A stretch of 64,000 bases of DNA from Panicum virgatum (taxonomy: Eukaryota; Streptophyta; Magnoliopsida; Poales; Poaceae). Below, one piece after another: positions 34,297 through 44,603 of the stretch (the stretch's first letter is position 1; every line of letters starts with the position of its first letter). The notes beneath the pieces were generated by a model. The model searched no databases. It was not told the DNA's origin and was given only the letters and a program-made list of their open reading frames with translations. The position numbers and the translations under genes are program-made. Location of the stretch: assembly GCF_016808335.1 (NCBI RefSeq), contig NC_053140.1:28328086-28392085 (forward strand), read 5' to 3'.

Positions 34297-35806
34297 TGTT
34301 GACGCTCGCTAACGACTCATTTCAGGCATCATATTAAGCCTAAAATCATGAGAATAAAGTCACATACCTGCTGATGTTATCTAGAAAGAGCCAATTCCAC
34401 GTTTCCTCTTAGAAATATTGCTATATCGAAATTCGGGCAGAAATGCAGGTAAAACAGGCTCCAAGCGTCAAGATACAAACCCGACCATCAGAGCAAGCCA
34501 TCAGTTCCTGCATGAGCATATGAAAGATGAGTGTCAACACTAGTGGTAGGAGTTATTACTAACAAATTCCCCAAAATGTTGGTGTATATTTATGTGCAGG
34601 TTGCTTATGATTGGAAATGAGAGGAGAATGCAGCCCAAAAGTAAGGTGTCACATCATTGATCCGAGGCAACAACTTCTCGACGAATCAGACGCATTCACG
34701 AGGATCTACGAGCCCACTAGAGCTACCAAACCGACTTAAGACAGGCCCTTACCCACATACATGACATGGGGGCCCACCTAGCAGCCATCTTACTGAAGAC
34801 TGGGCCAAACGGGCCCAACCCACGGTCGGCCGACCAACTAGGTCGGCCGACCTAGTGGTGGCAGCCCACGGGCCCCACAGACTTGCAGATGACACATGGC
34901 AAGGTGCTATTGGTCCTCCATGGCGGTTTGGGTCGGTTCTCGGGCAAATGGCTGGTGACTCCCCCTATATATATGAGGGGAAGGGGCTCAAATGAAGACA
35001 CACACCACACACCACACTCACACAACACATTTCACTCTCTTCTTGAGTTCCTACATGAGTTGAGGATTGTCTTAGGGAGTTTAGGAGTAGAGGTACTCAG
35101 GAGGGGCGCTGGTAACGACGCTCTTCTCCAATTTGTACCTCTACAAGAGAGTGAGGAGGAGTCGGGGGATGTGCCGGGCTTGTCGGCGCTCTTCTCCGCT
35201 TGTACCTTGACGGATGCTTATTCGTCTGTAAGTGTTCGAGACTTTTTTTATTTAGAATTAGAGTTTAGATCGCAAGTTATCATCTCTGCCTTATATTAGT
35301 TGATGTGTATTCTTAGCGAGTAGCATTTGACTCTAGAGTTGGGCTCCGGATAGAAAAGGATAACCCTGTACGCCTCTAGAGTTAGTAGGGAAAGGCAAAG
35401 ACGTGGTGTCTAGGCTGGACTATACCACTCAGTTTTTCGATAGTCCCACGGTTTGTAGAGGTAGCTAGCAGGTGGTGACAGCCCTGTTCGAGCCCTAGTA
35501 ATCCTTCATGTTTGGATATTGGATAGAGAATTATTATTGGAGCTATCGGCTTGTTTAAGCCGGTCGATACCTTTAGCTCGAAGTATAACGGCGACATGAT
35601 CTCTTCTTCTAAACATAGATTCTAAAGGAAGTCCTCTCTGTCCTATCCTTCCCACACCAGTGTGTGTGTCCTTGGACAGCCTGAACCCGTAGATAGTGTA
35701 CTCACGTTCCCTAGTGGATACGATACCCTGGAATACTTTTGGGTGAAAGCTACAGCGGTATCCGTGCACTTGCGGATTTTATTCGTGACGTTATAAAGTA
35801 CCAACA
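34297..35806 (+). repeat. 5' LTR of B2 (1510 bp)
   Basis: TGTTGACGCTCG ... ACCAACA. TATA-like TATATATATG at 34966. Two perfect GGTCGGCCGACC palindromes at 34824-34835 and 34841-34852. Leader hairpin with arms GTAGAGGTAC and GTACCTCTAC at about 35087-35145. Confidence 0.88.
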
Positions 35807-35813
35807 AGCTTTC

Positions 35814-35831
35814 TGGCGCCGTTGCCGGGGA
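35814..35831 (+). other. Primer-binding site of B2 (tRNA-Asp)
   Basis: TGGCGCCGTTGCCGGGGA, complementary over 18 of 18 bases to the 3' end of plant tRNA-Asp(GUC) as I recall it. Located seven bases after the LTR. Confidence 0.85.
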
Positions 35832-35912
35832 ACGACAGCTACATTATCTTCGGACTCAGTCGTCCTCGTATCTTTTTCCTTTTCTTTCCTTCTACCTCAA
35901 CACCCGCTACCC

Positions 35913-37397
35913 ATGGAGCAGCTATCCTTTCCACAACTCTCTTACCCCCCGGGCGAGTTCTGGAAGCCATCATCCTCATCGAACCCATTTCTTTTGGCAA
36001 ACGGTGAACCCCGTCCTGCCTTCATAGCCACGGTTCGAAGTCGACTCTTTTCTGGAACAATTTGTGAAGATCCCGGCGATCATTTGAGAGTGTTAGAGGG
36101 ACTGTGTTCAATCTTGGAAATCCCAGGCATGACACAGGAGGCCGTGTGGTGGAAATTGTTTCCCTTCTCTCTCAAAGAGAGGGCGGAGCAATGGTACACT
36201 CGCACGATAGGAAGTATGTGCGGTGACTGGAAAGGGCTTGGAGCTAACTTTTGTCACTCGTTCTCTCACGATAAACGCATAAACTCCCCACCAATAGATA
36301 TCCTCGACTTCAAGCAATTAGTGGAGGAGTCCATAGGTGCCGCTTGGGCTAGATTCTTACGCCTTTTGGCGTCTAGCCCAGACTTGTCTCTACCCGAGGA
36401 TGTATCATTGAACATCTTCTGCTCGGGTTTAGGCATGGAATCTGCCCTCAAACTCAACATCGCCGCCAGAGGTTCGTTTGCTCAAAAAACTACAACGGAA
36501 GGAAGAGAGATCTTAGATTTTCTCTTAAAAAAATCTTCATTCCCTACCAACCACAACGAACCCATCCAACAAGAGTACGAGTCGCGCCAAGAGGAACTTC
36601 AAGCAGCTGAATCCAGTCCTTCAACTTTTACATCCTTAGATTCAGCCGTAGAACTCACGCCCGACCCAAGAACAACGGAGGAAGAAGAAATTCAACCTCC
36701 GAGGTCCTGTTTTCGATTCGAGGATGAACCTTTAGGAAACGTCCGAAACACCTCGAATCATCTTAGTTACGAAGAGCCTATGAAATCGATGTGTCTTTAT
36801 GAGACCCTCGATATAATTTCCCACCATACACCCGCAATTGATTGTTCAAAGGAGGCAAAGCGTGCTTCCGAAGCGATTTGGATTAGCCCAACCTCCGCAA
36901 CCATCACTTGTTCTATGAAGGGAAAAATCGTAGAAGCTCATCATGACCCTGCTGCTGAAGTTTGCATCTTACCCGAGTACCATTTGGATACTCTTGTGGG
37001 TAACAAACCTTTAACCCCGACCGACAAATACTTTAAAAGTCCATCCGGACTGTTCTTTGAATGTCGGGGGATCGCAAGGGATGTGCCTATCACCATAGAC
37101 AAAATCGAGATGCATTTAGATTTTTACATCTACGATATCCTCGATTTTGATCTTCTCCTAGGCTTCCCGCTAGAAAAAATTCTTGGGTCTCATGGGAGCC
37201 TAGATGAAAATCTTAGGGAAACCGGCTCGGCCACTGCTACTCCTTGTTTAGAAAATCTTCTGGCCAAGCCTCTTCCCGAGCAAAACCCGCTCAAGGAGAT
37301 GATGTATACATCTCCATTCATACCATCCGAGCCCGTTCTCTTGGGAGTTCTAGAATCCTCTGAAGAATACGACTCGGAAGATAGCCTTCACTTTTGA
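35913..37397 (+). CDS. Gag with protease-like domain of element B2
   Basis: Intact 494-codon frame from ATG 35913 (CCCATGG, strong context) to TGA 37397. An upstream extension of the same frame lies in the LTR and is not used here. Residues about 30-200 form an Athila-type gag core: RLFSGTICEDPGDHLRV, FPFSLKERAEQWYTRTIGS (about 80-98), GAAWARFLRLLASSPDLSLP. An acidic linker follows (about 250-300). Residues about 330-450 resemble a retropepsin fold of this family: KSPSGLFFECRGI, DVPITIDKIE, YDILDFDLLLGFPLEKIL. The expected D-S/T-G active site is replaced by HDPAAEV (near 344), so proteolytic activity is doubtful. No polymerase follows. The product would assemble element particles in the cytoplasm, relying on another element for reverse transcription and integration. 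Confidence 0.8.
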   Translation: MEQLSFPQLSYPPGEFWKPSSSSNPFLLANGEPRPAFIATVRSRLFSGTICEDPGDHLRVLEGLCSILEIPGMTQEAVWWKLFPFSLKERAEQWYTRTIGSMCGDWKGLGANFCHSFSHDKRINSPPIDILDFKQLVEESIGAAWARFLRLLASSPDLSLPEDVSLNIFCSGLGMESALKLNIAARGSFAQKTTTEGREILDFLLKKSSFPTNHNEPIQQEYESRQEELQAAESSPSTFTSLDSAVELTPDPRTTEEEEIQPPRSCFRFEDEPLGNVRNTSNHLSYEEPMKSMCLYETLDIISHHTPAIDCSKEAKRASEAIWISPTSATITCSMKGKIVEAHHDPAAEVCILPEYHLDTLVGNKPLTPTDKYFKSPSGLFFECRGIARDVPITIDKIEMHLDFYIYDILDFDLLLGFPLEKILGSHGSLDENLRETGSATATPCLENLLAKPLPEQNPLKEMMYTSPFIPSEPVLLGVLESSEEYDSEDSLHF

Positions 37398-37499
37398 AAA
37401 GATGAACGTTCATCATCATCCTTGACCGAGTTTGAGCCTCTTCCCGATGGCTGAGAATCTGTTGTTCTGGACCTTGATCGAGATACAACTATGATCTTT

Positions 37500-37631
37500 T
37501 CTTGAGTTCCTACTTGAGTTGAGGATTGTCTTAGGGAGTTTAGGAGTAGAGGTACTCAGGAGGGACGCCGGACCGACGCTCTTCTCCAATTTGTACCTCT
37601 ACAAGAGAGTGAGGAGGAGTCGGGGGATGTG
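37500..37631 (+). repeat. LTR leader fragment inside gag sequence
   Basis: CTTGAGTTCCTAC through GTCGGGGGATGTG matches the LTR leader at about 35042-35172, including the hairpin arms. The junctions carry only a few bases of shared sequence (TCTT on the left, GATGTG on the right). Confidence 0.85.
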
Positions 37632-38181
37632 TCCTTATGAGACACTCGATAAAATTTTCCGCCATACACCTACAGTGGATTGGTCGAAGGAGGCAAGGCA
37701 TACTTTCAAAGCAATTCGGATCAGCCCATCCTCCACGACCATCCTTTGTTTTATGAATGGAAATTCCATAAAAGCTCTTCATGATCCTGCTGCTGAGGTT
37801 TGCATCATACCCGAGTGCCTCTTGGACACTCTTGTGGGTAACAAGCCTTTAACCCCGACCGACAAGTATTTTAAAAGTCCATCCGGTCTCTTCTTTGAAT
37901 GTCGGGGGATTGTAAGGGATGTGCCAATCACGATAGACAAAATTGAGGTGCATTTACATTTTTACATCTACAACATCATCGATTGTGATCTTCTCCTAGG
38001 CTACCCGCTAGAAAAACTTCTGGCATCTCATGGGAGCCTAGATGAAAAACTTAGGGAAGCCGGTTCTGCCACTACCACCTCTTGCTCAGAAAATCCTTTG
38101 GGAAAGCCTCTTCCCATGCAAAACCCGCTTGAGACGATCATCATACATCTCCATTCATATCATCCGAGCCCGTTCTCTTAG
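37626..38181 (+). pseudogene. gag-protease 3' part, probably of B1
   Basis: After the LTR scrap the sequence re-enters the gag gene at the block corresponding to B2 36798 (CPYETLDKIFRHTP) and stays open to TGA 38181. The protease-like block is present with HDPAAEVCIIPE, again lacking a D-S/T-G site, then KSPSGLFFECRGI, DVPITIDKIEV and CDLLLGYPLEKLL. The C-terminus is frameshifted relative to B2, ending IIIHLHSYHPSPFS. Because B2 itself already has this part at 36790-37397, this second copy most likely belongs to the outer element B1. An open frame beginning at 37519 would fuse LTR leader to it, but that fusion looks accidental. Confidence 0.7.
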
Positions 38182-38756
38182 AAGTTGCAAAATCTTTTGA
38201 AGAGTATGACTCGGAAGATAGCCTTCACTATTGTGAAAATGAACGATCATGATCGCCTTCAAATGAGTTTGAGCCTCTTCCCGCTGGCCCAAAATATGTT
38301 GTTCTCGACCTTGATCGAGATACAACTATGATCTTTCATGATGCATATTTTGAGATGGAGAATCAATGGCCATGGAATTTCGTGAGGCGCCGACTCTAGA
38401 GTTCAATGAAAAGGATTCCTCAAATGAGCATGGGAACTTTACTCTTGATATACTGTGTAAACCTTGCTCATTCAGTGCCACTGCAGAGTTAGGCACGCTT
38501 AGTGCCCCGCGCACACACGATAATTGCAATCACTCCAAGGCCTTTTCCTGCAAAATCTTCAGGAGGGTGGTTGTAGATGCATTTGTTTATCGTAAACATT
38601 GAAGATTTCGTGGGTGCACCATGGCACTAGTCTTGTAGCTAGCTGCAACAATTGGTGGTGAAACAATGACCCATCACCAATGATAGCTGCAAGAGTTATC
38701 ATGGTCGAGCTTATGACCATAAAAACAAAGCACTGCTGGGAGATAGCCCGGATTAT

Positions 38757-38789
38757 CATTTATTTATTTATTTATTTATTTATTTATTT
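38757..38789. repeat. (TTTA)n microsatellite
   Basis: About eight uninterrupted TTTA units in the B1 interior. Confidence 0.9.
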
Positions 38790-39280
38790 CCCTTCAATAA
38801 AAACAAGAGCATGTTCTAGGACATAGTTTTCCTTCATATGTTTTTAGTCGCTAACCATTTCAGGTGAAGATCAAGGAGAACGGTAGACAGACAACGCCTA
38901 TGCACATGTGAGCTACACCGACTACAATGCCACAATATGTCTTGATTAAGGAACATCTATAGAAGGAGACCTGAACTCCACACACTTGAAGTTTCGCTAC
39001 CCAGCAATGCAAACTCCAAGTGTGGGGGAGGTATGTGAGTAACTCAAAGTAAGTTCCTTTCATATCAATCCATATGTTGTCTTGGAATTGGTGCTACTCC
39101 TTGCTTCTTACTCCATAAAAGAAAAAAAAAGAAAAAAAATAAGAAGAGTTGCCATGGTGATAATGTTGAACTCTTCATAAACAAACCATTGTGATAAGTA
39201 CGCTCAATGTCCTACTTTTAACACTAAACAAAGCCCTGCCGAGAGGTCGCCCGAGGATCGCCCGGTACACGCTCATGCTT

Positions 39281-39876
39281 CTCTCTGTTTGAATAAAGCT
39301 CAATCATGCTTCATGCTTCCATTATCTGCCCTTGTATGCTCTAGTTTGATTGTGTGTTCGGAAATACATTCTTAGGCTTTTTAAATCAAGCATGGTGTTT
39401 GGGTTAAAATTTCCTCTTCAGCAAATCTAGACCTTGTGTCAAGCTTGATTGATGTTCTTAGAGTTAACACTTTTATGGATATTGGTTGCATATGTGGACT
39501 AACCCCTGCAGGAAAATCAAATCTAAATGTGTGAATCAATGAGCTGAGTTCTAGTGGGAAGGTAAGTCAAGGTTTTTTCTCTCTGTTTGAATAAAGCTCA
39601 ATCATGCTTCATGCTTCCATTATCTGCCCTTGTATGCTCTAGTTTGATTGTGTGTTCGGAAATACATTCTTAGGCTTTTTAAATCAAGCATGGTGTTTGG
39701 GTTAAAATTTCCTCTTCAGCAAATCTAGACCTTGTGTCAAGCTTGATTGATGTTCTTAGAGTTAACACTTTTATGGATATTGGTTGCATATGTGGACTAA
39801 CCCCTGCAGGAAAATCAAATCTAAATGTGTGAATCAATGAGCTGAGTTCTAGTGGGAAGGTAAGTCAAGGTTTTGG
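39281..39876 (+). repeat. 298-bp tandem duplication
   Basis: The unit starting CTCTCTGTTTGAATAAAGCT at 39281 is repeated from 39579 almost without difference. It lies in the B1 interior. Confidence 0.9.
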
Positions 39877-41428
39877 ATTAATGTTGCACAACATGCTCGT
39901 GTTGATGCAATCTTAATTCAGCCTTACTTGAGTAAGTATTTTGGTGAGATTAAATTTTAGTTCAAATAATTTTTAGGAGCTCCCCGATTCTTAAACCTGG
40001 TAGAGCCTTTGTTCTGTTTCCACATTTTTTGTTTTTAAATAAGCACCAGGTACAAGCATAAGTATGGGGAAGATCTCACAGAGCTTTGATGGACATACAC
40101 TCGAGATCACCCCTAACACATGCACAACACCGAATGAACCAGCGTGCAACATGCCAAGACGAACTGGTGCTAGCATTAGTCGGCAAAACTCAGGTTTGGC
40201 CAACTAGTACTATCACCGTTCGTACTTCTCGCGATGGTTTGTGTAATTTATCCCCTCATTCTCCCCAACCTTTGAGTTTAAATGAAATTTTTGATTAATC
40301 ATTAAATTAAACTCAAGGGGTATCCTCTGGTCGTGTGCTTCTCTATGATTGGCTTGCATACATTTTATTCCTTGATAAGCCTGAGTTTGTGAATCATATC
40401 TTAGGGAACCGACATCTGTAGCCTGAGCTTGATGGAAGAATTCTTGCTTTATTTGCTTATGTGTTTGGGAAATTTTCAATCAGAAGAAAACCTCCATAGC
40501 TTTACAACTCCACATGTTTGTCCTACCAAAACCATGCGTTGACCTTCATGACACAAAACTCCATGTGTTGTTGTATTGAGCTTCATCAAACTTTGTGATC
40601 CTAGTGAGATGTCTTTCATACTTGTTTGATCAAGATCACGTGCACTCCACTGGCTAAACTTCTACACTAGAAGTTAGTTATGCCATTCCATCCATCCGCA
40701 AAATAAAACTTCATGTTTAATGATTTCTCTCTCTAGTATCTCTCAAAAGTGGTATGAGCGATATAAAAAAAAGAAAAGATGATGGCATGCCCAAGAAGCA
40801 TGACCCAAAAAAAAGGGACACATGAAGGTCCTAGTGCTAAAAAAAAATTGGACACATGAAGGTCCAAGAAAAAAAAATATATACAATAATATAGCCATGT
40901 CCTCATGTTATCCAAATAAAAGGGAGAGAGATCCATAAAAGAAGTCTTCCATTTCCACCTTCCACACACGTGCACAATCTTGATGAACTTGTATGATTGG
41001 TCATCTCCATGGATCCATTGTTTGATTTTGCAATGTATGTGACACAAGTGCATGCTTCCATTTCTCCTACCATGAGCTCTACATAAGCTATCTTTAGGAG
41101 TAGGATGAAAAGAGGTAATGCCTTAGTGAGGATATATATACACACTGAGCGAGATGAGAGATCCTATGGAGAAGTAAAGCTATGGTTGGTCTTTGCAAAA
41201 ATACTTTCAAAACTCCCAATCATATAGCAGGAAAGTGGAGGAGATTGAAGTCAGTACCGTTCCACTCTTCAACTTCCCAACACAATTCATGGTAGACACA
41301 TCAAAATTCACAGGTAAGGGTGAAGCCTAGAATAATTTGTATGTAGGTGTCATATCATATAGATGTCGGGTCCATCTTAGTTCTAGCCTTTAATCGAGGA
41401 CGAGCAAAGAACTAAGTGTGGGAGATTT

Positions 41429-42863
41429 TGTTAACGCTCGATAATGACTCATTTCTAGCATCATCTTGAGCCTAAAATCATGAGAATAAAGTCTTATACC
41501 TGCTTATGCTATCCAGAAAGAGCCAGTTCCACATTTCATCTTGAAAATATTGCTATATTGGAATTCATGCAGAAATACAGGTAAAATAGGCTTCGAGCTT
41601 CAAGATACATAACCCGACCATCAGAGCAAGCTATCAGCTCTTGCATGAGTGCATAAAAGATGAGCATCAACAGTAGTGGTAGGTTTTATTGCTAACGAAT
41701 TCCACAAAGTGTTGGTCTACATTTGTGCGTAGGTGGCTTATGCTTGGAAATGAGAAGAGAATGCAGCCCACAAGCAAGGTGACACATCATCAATCCGCGG
41801 CAACCCCTTCTCGATGAATCAGACATGTTCACGAGGATCCAAGGGCCCGCCAGAGCTACCAAACCATTTTATGACAAGCCATGACACCCATACATAACAT
41901 GGGGCCCACCTAGCAGTGTCCTAACCAAGAATTAGGCCGCGATCGGCCACACTTTCTGGCCGACCGACTAAGTCATTCGCCTGGCGCCCATCTTCCATGT
42001 GTCACGTCCTCATTTGATGCCAAGGTCGGTTCCAGGAGGGTCTGGGCTGAATTCACGGCAGAGGAGGCCATGGCTCCCTCCTATAAATATGAGGGGAGGG
42101 GGCTCAAATGGAGACATCACTCACCACCAAGTGAAGAGCCTCTCTAGCTTGTGTTTAGTGTTGGGGAGAAAAGTAGAGGTACAAAGGAGGGGTGCTTGGT
42201 TGTCGACACTCTTCTCCGATTTGTACCTCTACAAGAGAGTGAGGAGGAGTCGGGGGAAGTGTCGGGCTTGTCGGCACTCTTCTCCTCTTGTATATCGACG
42301 GATGCTTATTCGATATTAAGTGTTCGATTCTTATTTAGAATTAGAGTTTAATTGCAAGTTATTTTTTCTGCCTTTTACTGGATTGAGTGTTTGCCTAGAG
42401 TAGCAATTGATCCTAGCTTAAGACTCTTGATAGAGACGGATAATCTTGGCCAGGGTTATGATTAGTATGGAATATTGTAGACGTGGTGTTTTTTATGCCC
42501 ACAGTTTGTGCGGTAGCCGGCAGGTAGTGACAGCCCTGTTCGTGCCCTAGCAACCCTCCATGTTCGGTTACATAGTAGAGCACAGATGCCGGAGCAACTG
42601 GCTTAATTAAGTCAGGGGAAACCAGTAGCCCAAAGTTTAAGGCGAAGTTATCTGTTCCTCTAAGCATAGATTTTAGATCTTAGGAAGTCCTCTCTGCCCT
42701 ATTTCTCCCACACAAGTGTGTGTGCCCTTGGATGAGCCTGAACCCGTAGATAGTGTACTCAGATTCCTCAGTGGATACGATACCCTAGAATACTCGTGGG
42801 TGAAAGCTGCAACGGTATCCGTGCACTTGTAGATTTTATTCCTAACGTTACAAAATACCAACA
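41429..42863 (+). repeat. 3' LTR of B1 (1435 bp)
   Basis: TGTTAACGCTCG ... ACCAACA. Near-identical to the B1 5' LTR pieces. TATAAATA at 42082-42089. Followed by CCTGC and element A gag. Confidence 0.88.
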
Positions 42864-43960
42864 CCTGCCCCCCAAGTTATCTGGCTGATAGTCGCGTCTT
42901 GGTGTCTACGGCTCCCGAACGCTTGGACCGTTTAAAAGTCAATAGCTTAGGCCCCGTACTAGCATCATGATCCACCACCTCTACCATGTTGTTAGGCAAC
43001 AGATGTCCATCGATCTACATTGGCTTCTCTGGCGCGTCGAATTTAATTCTTCCTGCTGCAATTGCCGATTGGATCTCCTTGTAGAACACTCTGCACTCAC
43101 TAGTACTCTGCGAAATGGCATTGTGCCACTTGTAATACTTGCGATTTCTTAGCTCAGCAGCCGACGGATCAGAATCATATGATTTGTGGATAATTTGATC
43201 TATCCCTCTTGAACTAATAGATCAAAGATCCGGTCGGCCTTTGTGATGTCAAACTCAAACTTCTCCTTTTCCTTTTTTTTGCAAACAGGCACGAAACTGG
43301 CTCTTTCTTCTTAGTCCACTCGGCCAAGCCAATCTCTAATTCGTTTTCAGAGTAGGGGGAATCCCCCGCGAAGTTGACTTTTCTTTGGAATGTGGTCCGC
43401 GTTTGGACCAGGGTTTGGACGTCAATAGATGCCAGCCTCTAAGCGAGATGACTTAGACTCTCAAATTCATGAGAAGAGAACCGCTCTTTAATGTGAGGCA
43501 GCAATCCCTGAAAAGCAAATTCAGCTAAATGGCTATCACTGAGAGACATGCTGAAGCATCTGCTTCTGATATCTCTGAACCACTGAATGTAGTTGGTGAT
43601 AGGTTCATCATTCCTCTGCTTGATTACCGTCATGTTGGTGATCTTCATCTCATGTACTCCTGCGAAGAAGTACTTGCGGAATTGTTTCTCTAGATTGGCC
43701 CTTGTAATGAAGGAGCTTGGTGGTAGCGAAGTAAACCACGCAAAGGCCGATCTAGAGAGAGATAGTGGGAACAGTCGAATCCTTAGAGCATCAACTGCGG
43801 AAGCGTCCACACACTGGATCAGGAATTGGCTGATGTGCTTCACGGTAGTCATGGTAAAGCAATATGATCATAAGCCTCAGGGTAAGGCTTAGGGTACATG
43901 AATGCCATCTCTTTAGGCTTCAAACCGAATTGATTCCTCATCACATCGGCTAATTGTGCT
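42864..43960 (-). pseudogene. gag of element A, broken
   Basis: The minus strand is open at 43852-43439, with the gag core: LRIRLFPLSLSRSAFAWFTS, RANLEKQFRKYFF, QWFRDIRSRCFSMS, AFQGLLPHIKERF. It aligns directly with element A' (3857-3276). The region down to 42864 is the decayed continuation, and more follows at 29907-29802 beyond B1. The N-terminal half of gag is missing because a deletion joins gag directly to the middle of the 5' LTR near 43960. Confidence 0.75.
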
Positions 43961-44603
43961 AACTGGGTGAGCAAGCCAAACACCGTAGAATGGATATGGA
44001 GAGCTCAATAACTGGTGAAGACTCAAACCCCGCCAGATGGATCTAACGTGCTCAATAATTGGTGAACAACTAAACCCCATAGGACCGATCTAGCATGATC
44101 GATAACTTTGAGCGCCATATATGGTGGAAGAAGCGATGCACCATCAACCTAAACCCATCTACGCAACTCTACTCGGAACTTTTCAACAAGGGATTGAACA
44201 TACCTGCTGAGAAGAACCCGTAAAGAGAAAAACTACTGCATCTAGGCGAAGCCACTGTGCGGAAAAGTAGATTGCTTTGAATGTAAAGGCTTTGTTTGGG
44301 TTGATCAAAGTTTACAAATGACGGATGTCAACTATTTATAGGCTAACACTAACCTCCTTTGCCGATACAGCGAGATTACAACGTGCAAAAGAAGAAACAA
44401 ACTTGCCTAATTAAACGAAACAAAGCCTAAGACATAACTTGCTGACGCAGCCTTGCCAGCTCCTTCCATAGCCCCATCGGTTGTGACGCTTCCTCTGGCT
44501 CAAAGGACCAATATGCTCCTTCTTCCTCAGTCCAGCGCCGGCCCATTCTCCATCACCCGCTTGCCCACCAGATTGACACGTGCCGAAAAAAACGGTGTCA
44601 ACA
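43961..44603 (-). repeat. 5' LTR of element A, truncated (about 643 bp)
   Basis: Ends GTGTCAACA at 44603 and matches 16132-16777. The inner 500 bp of the LTR, the primer site and the gag N-terminus are deleted at the junction near 43960. TATAAATA at 44333-44340 (minus). Confidence 0.85.

Larger units (their letters stand above)
34297..37631 (+). mobile_element. Athila-like element B2, 3' truncated
   Basis: Inserted into B1 gag at 34297. It has a full 5' LTR, a perfect Asp-tRNA primer site and an intact gag-protease-like gene. After 37500 the interior jumps to a 130-bp piece of LTR leader (37500-37631), then to B1 gag. The simplest reading is that most of the B2 interior and 3' LTR was deleted, leaving a scrap of its 3' LTR. 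Confidence 0.65.
38182..41428 (+). other. Non-coding interior of B1
   Basis: No polymerase frame. Holds a TTTA microsatellite, a recent 298-bp tandem duplication, and, before the 3' LTR, the Athila-style motif ATCGAGGACGAGCAAAG followed by the polypurine-like TGTGGGAGA (41417-41425). Confidence 0.65.
29908..42863 (+). mobile_element. Athila-like gypsy element B1 with nested copies
   Basis: Plus-strand element with a 5' LTR starting TGTTGACTCTCG at 29908 and a 3' LTR ending ACCAACA at 42863. The flanks CCTGT and CCTGC look like a 5-bp TSD with one mismatch. Its 5' LTR is interrupted by the inverted fragment B3 (30958-33377). Its gag is interrupted by B2 (from 34297). The gag 3' part resumes near 37632, and the non-coding interior runs to 41428. 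No reverse transcriptase or integrase is present, so B-family elements must move in trans. Confidence 0.75.
15629..44603 (-). mobile_element. Tat-lineage gypsy element A, split by two later insertions
   Basis: A minus-strand element bounded by TGTTGACGC... at 15629 and ...GTGTCAACA at 44603, flanked by perfect CACAC TSDs. Removing the LARD (20133-29801) and the B complex (29908-42863), with one TSD copy each, leaves about 6.3 kb: a truncated 5' LTR, gag remains (43960-42864, 29907-29802 and 20132-19745), protease (19744-19008), an antisense frame, polypurine tract and 3' LTR. I see no reverse transcriptase, RNase H or integrase, so it is non-autonomous or deleted. It inserted into Athila-like LTR C. 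Confidence 0.88.

Noticed and set aside
37519..37628. Apparent N-terminal extension of the second gag copy
   Set aside because: It is LTR leader sequence read through by chance after a recombination junction.
38757..38789. Regular array of short repeats
   Set aside because: A (TTTA)n microsatellite without spacers. There is no CRISPR-like structure in this eukaryotic sequence.
40733..41145. Overlapping minus-strand frames in the B1 interior, similar to frames at 32683-33103
   Set aside because: Both are the same non-coding retrotransposon interior seen in opposite orientation. They are AT-rich and contain no known domain.
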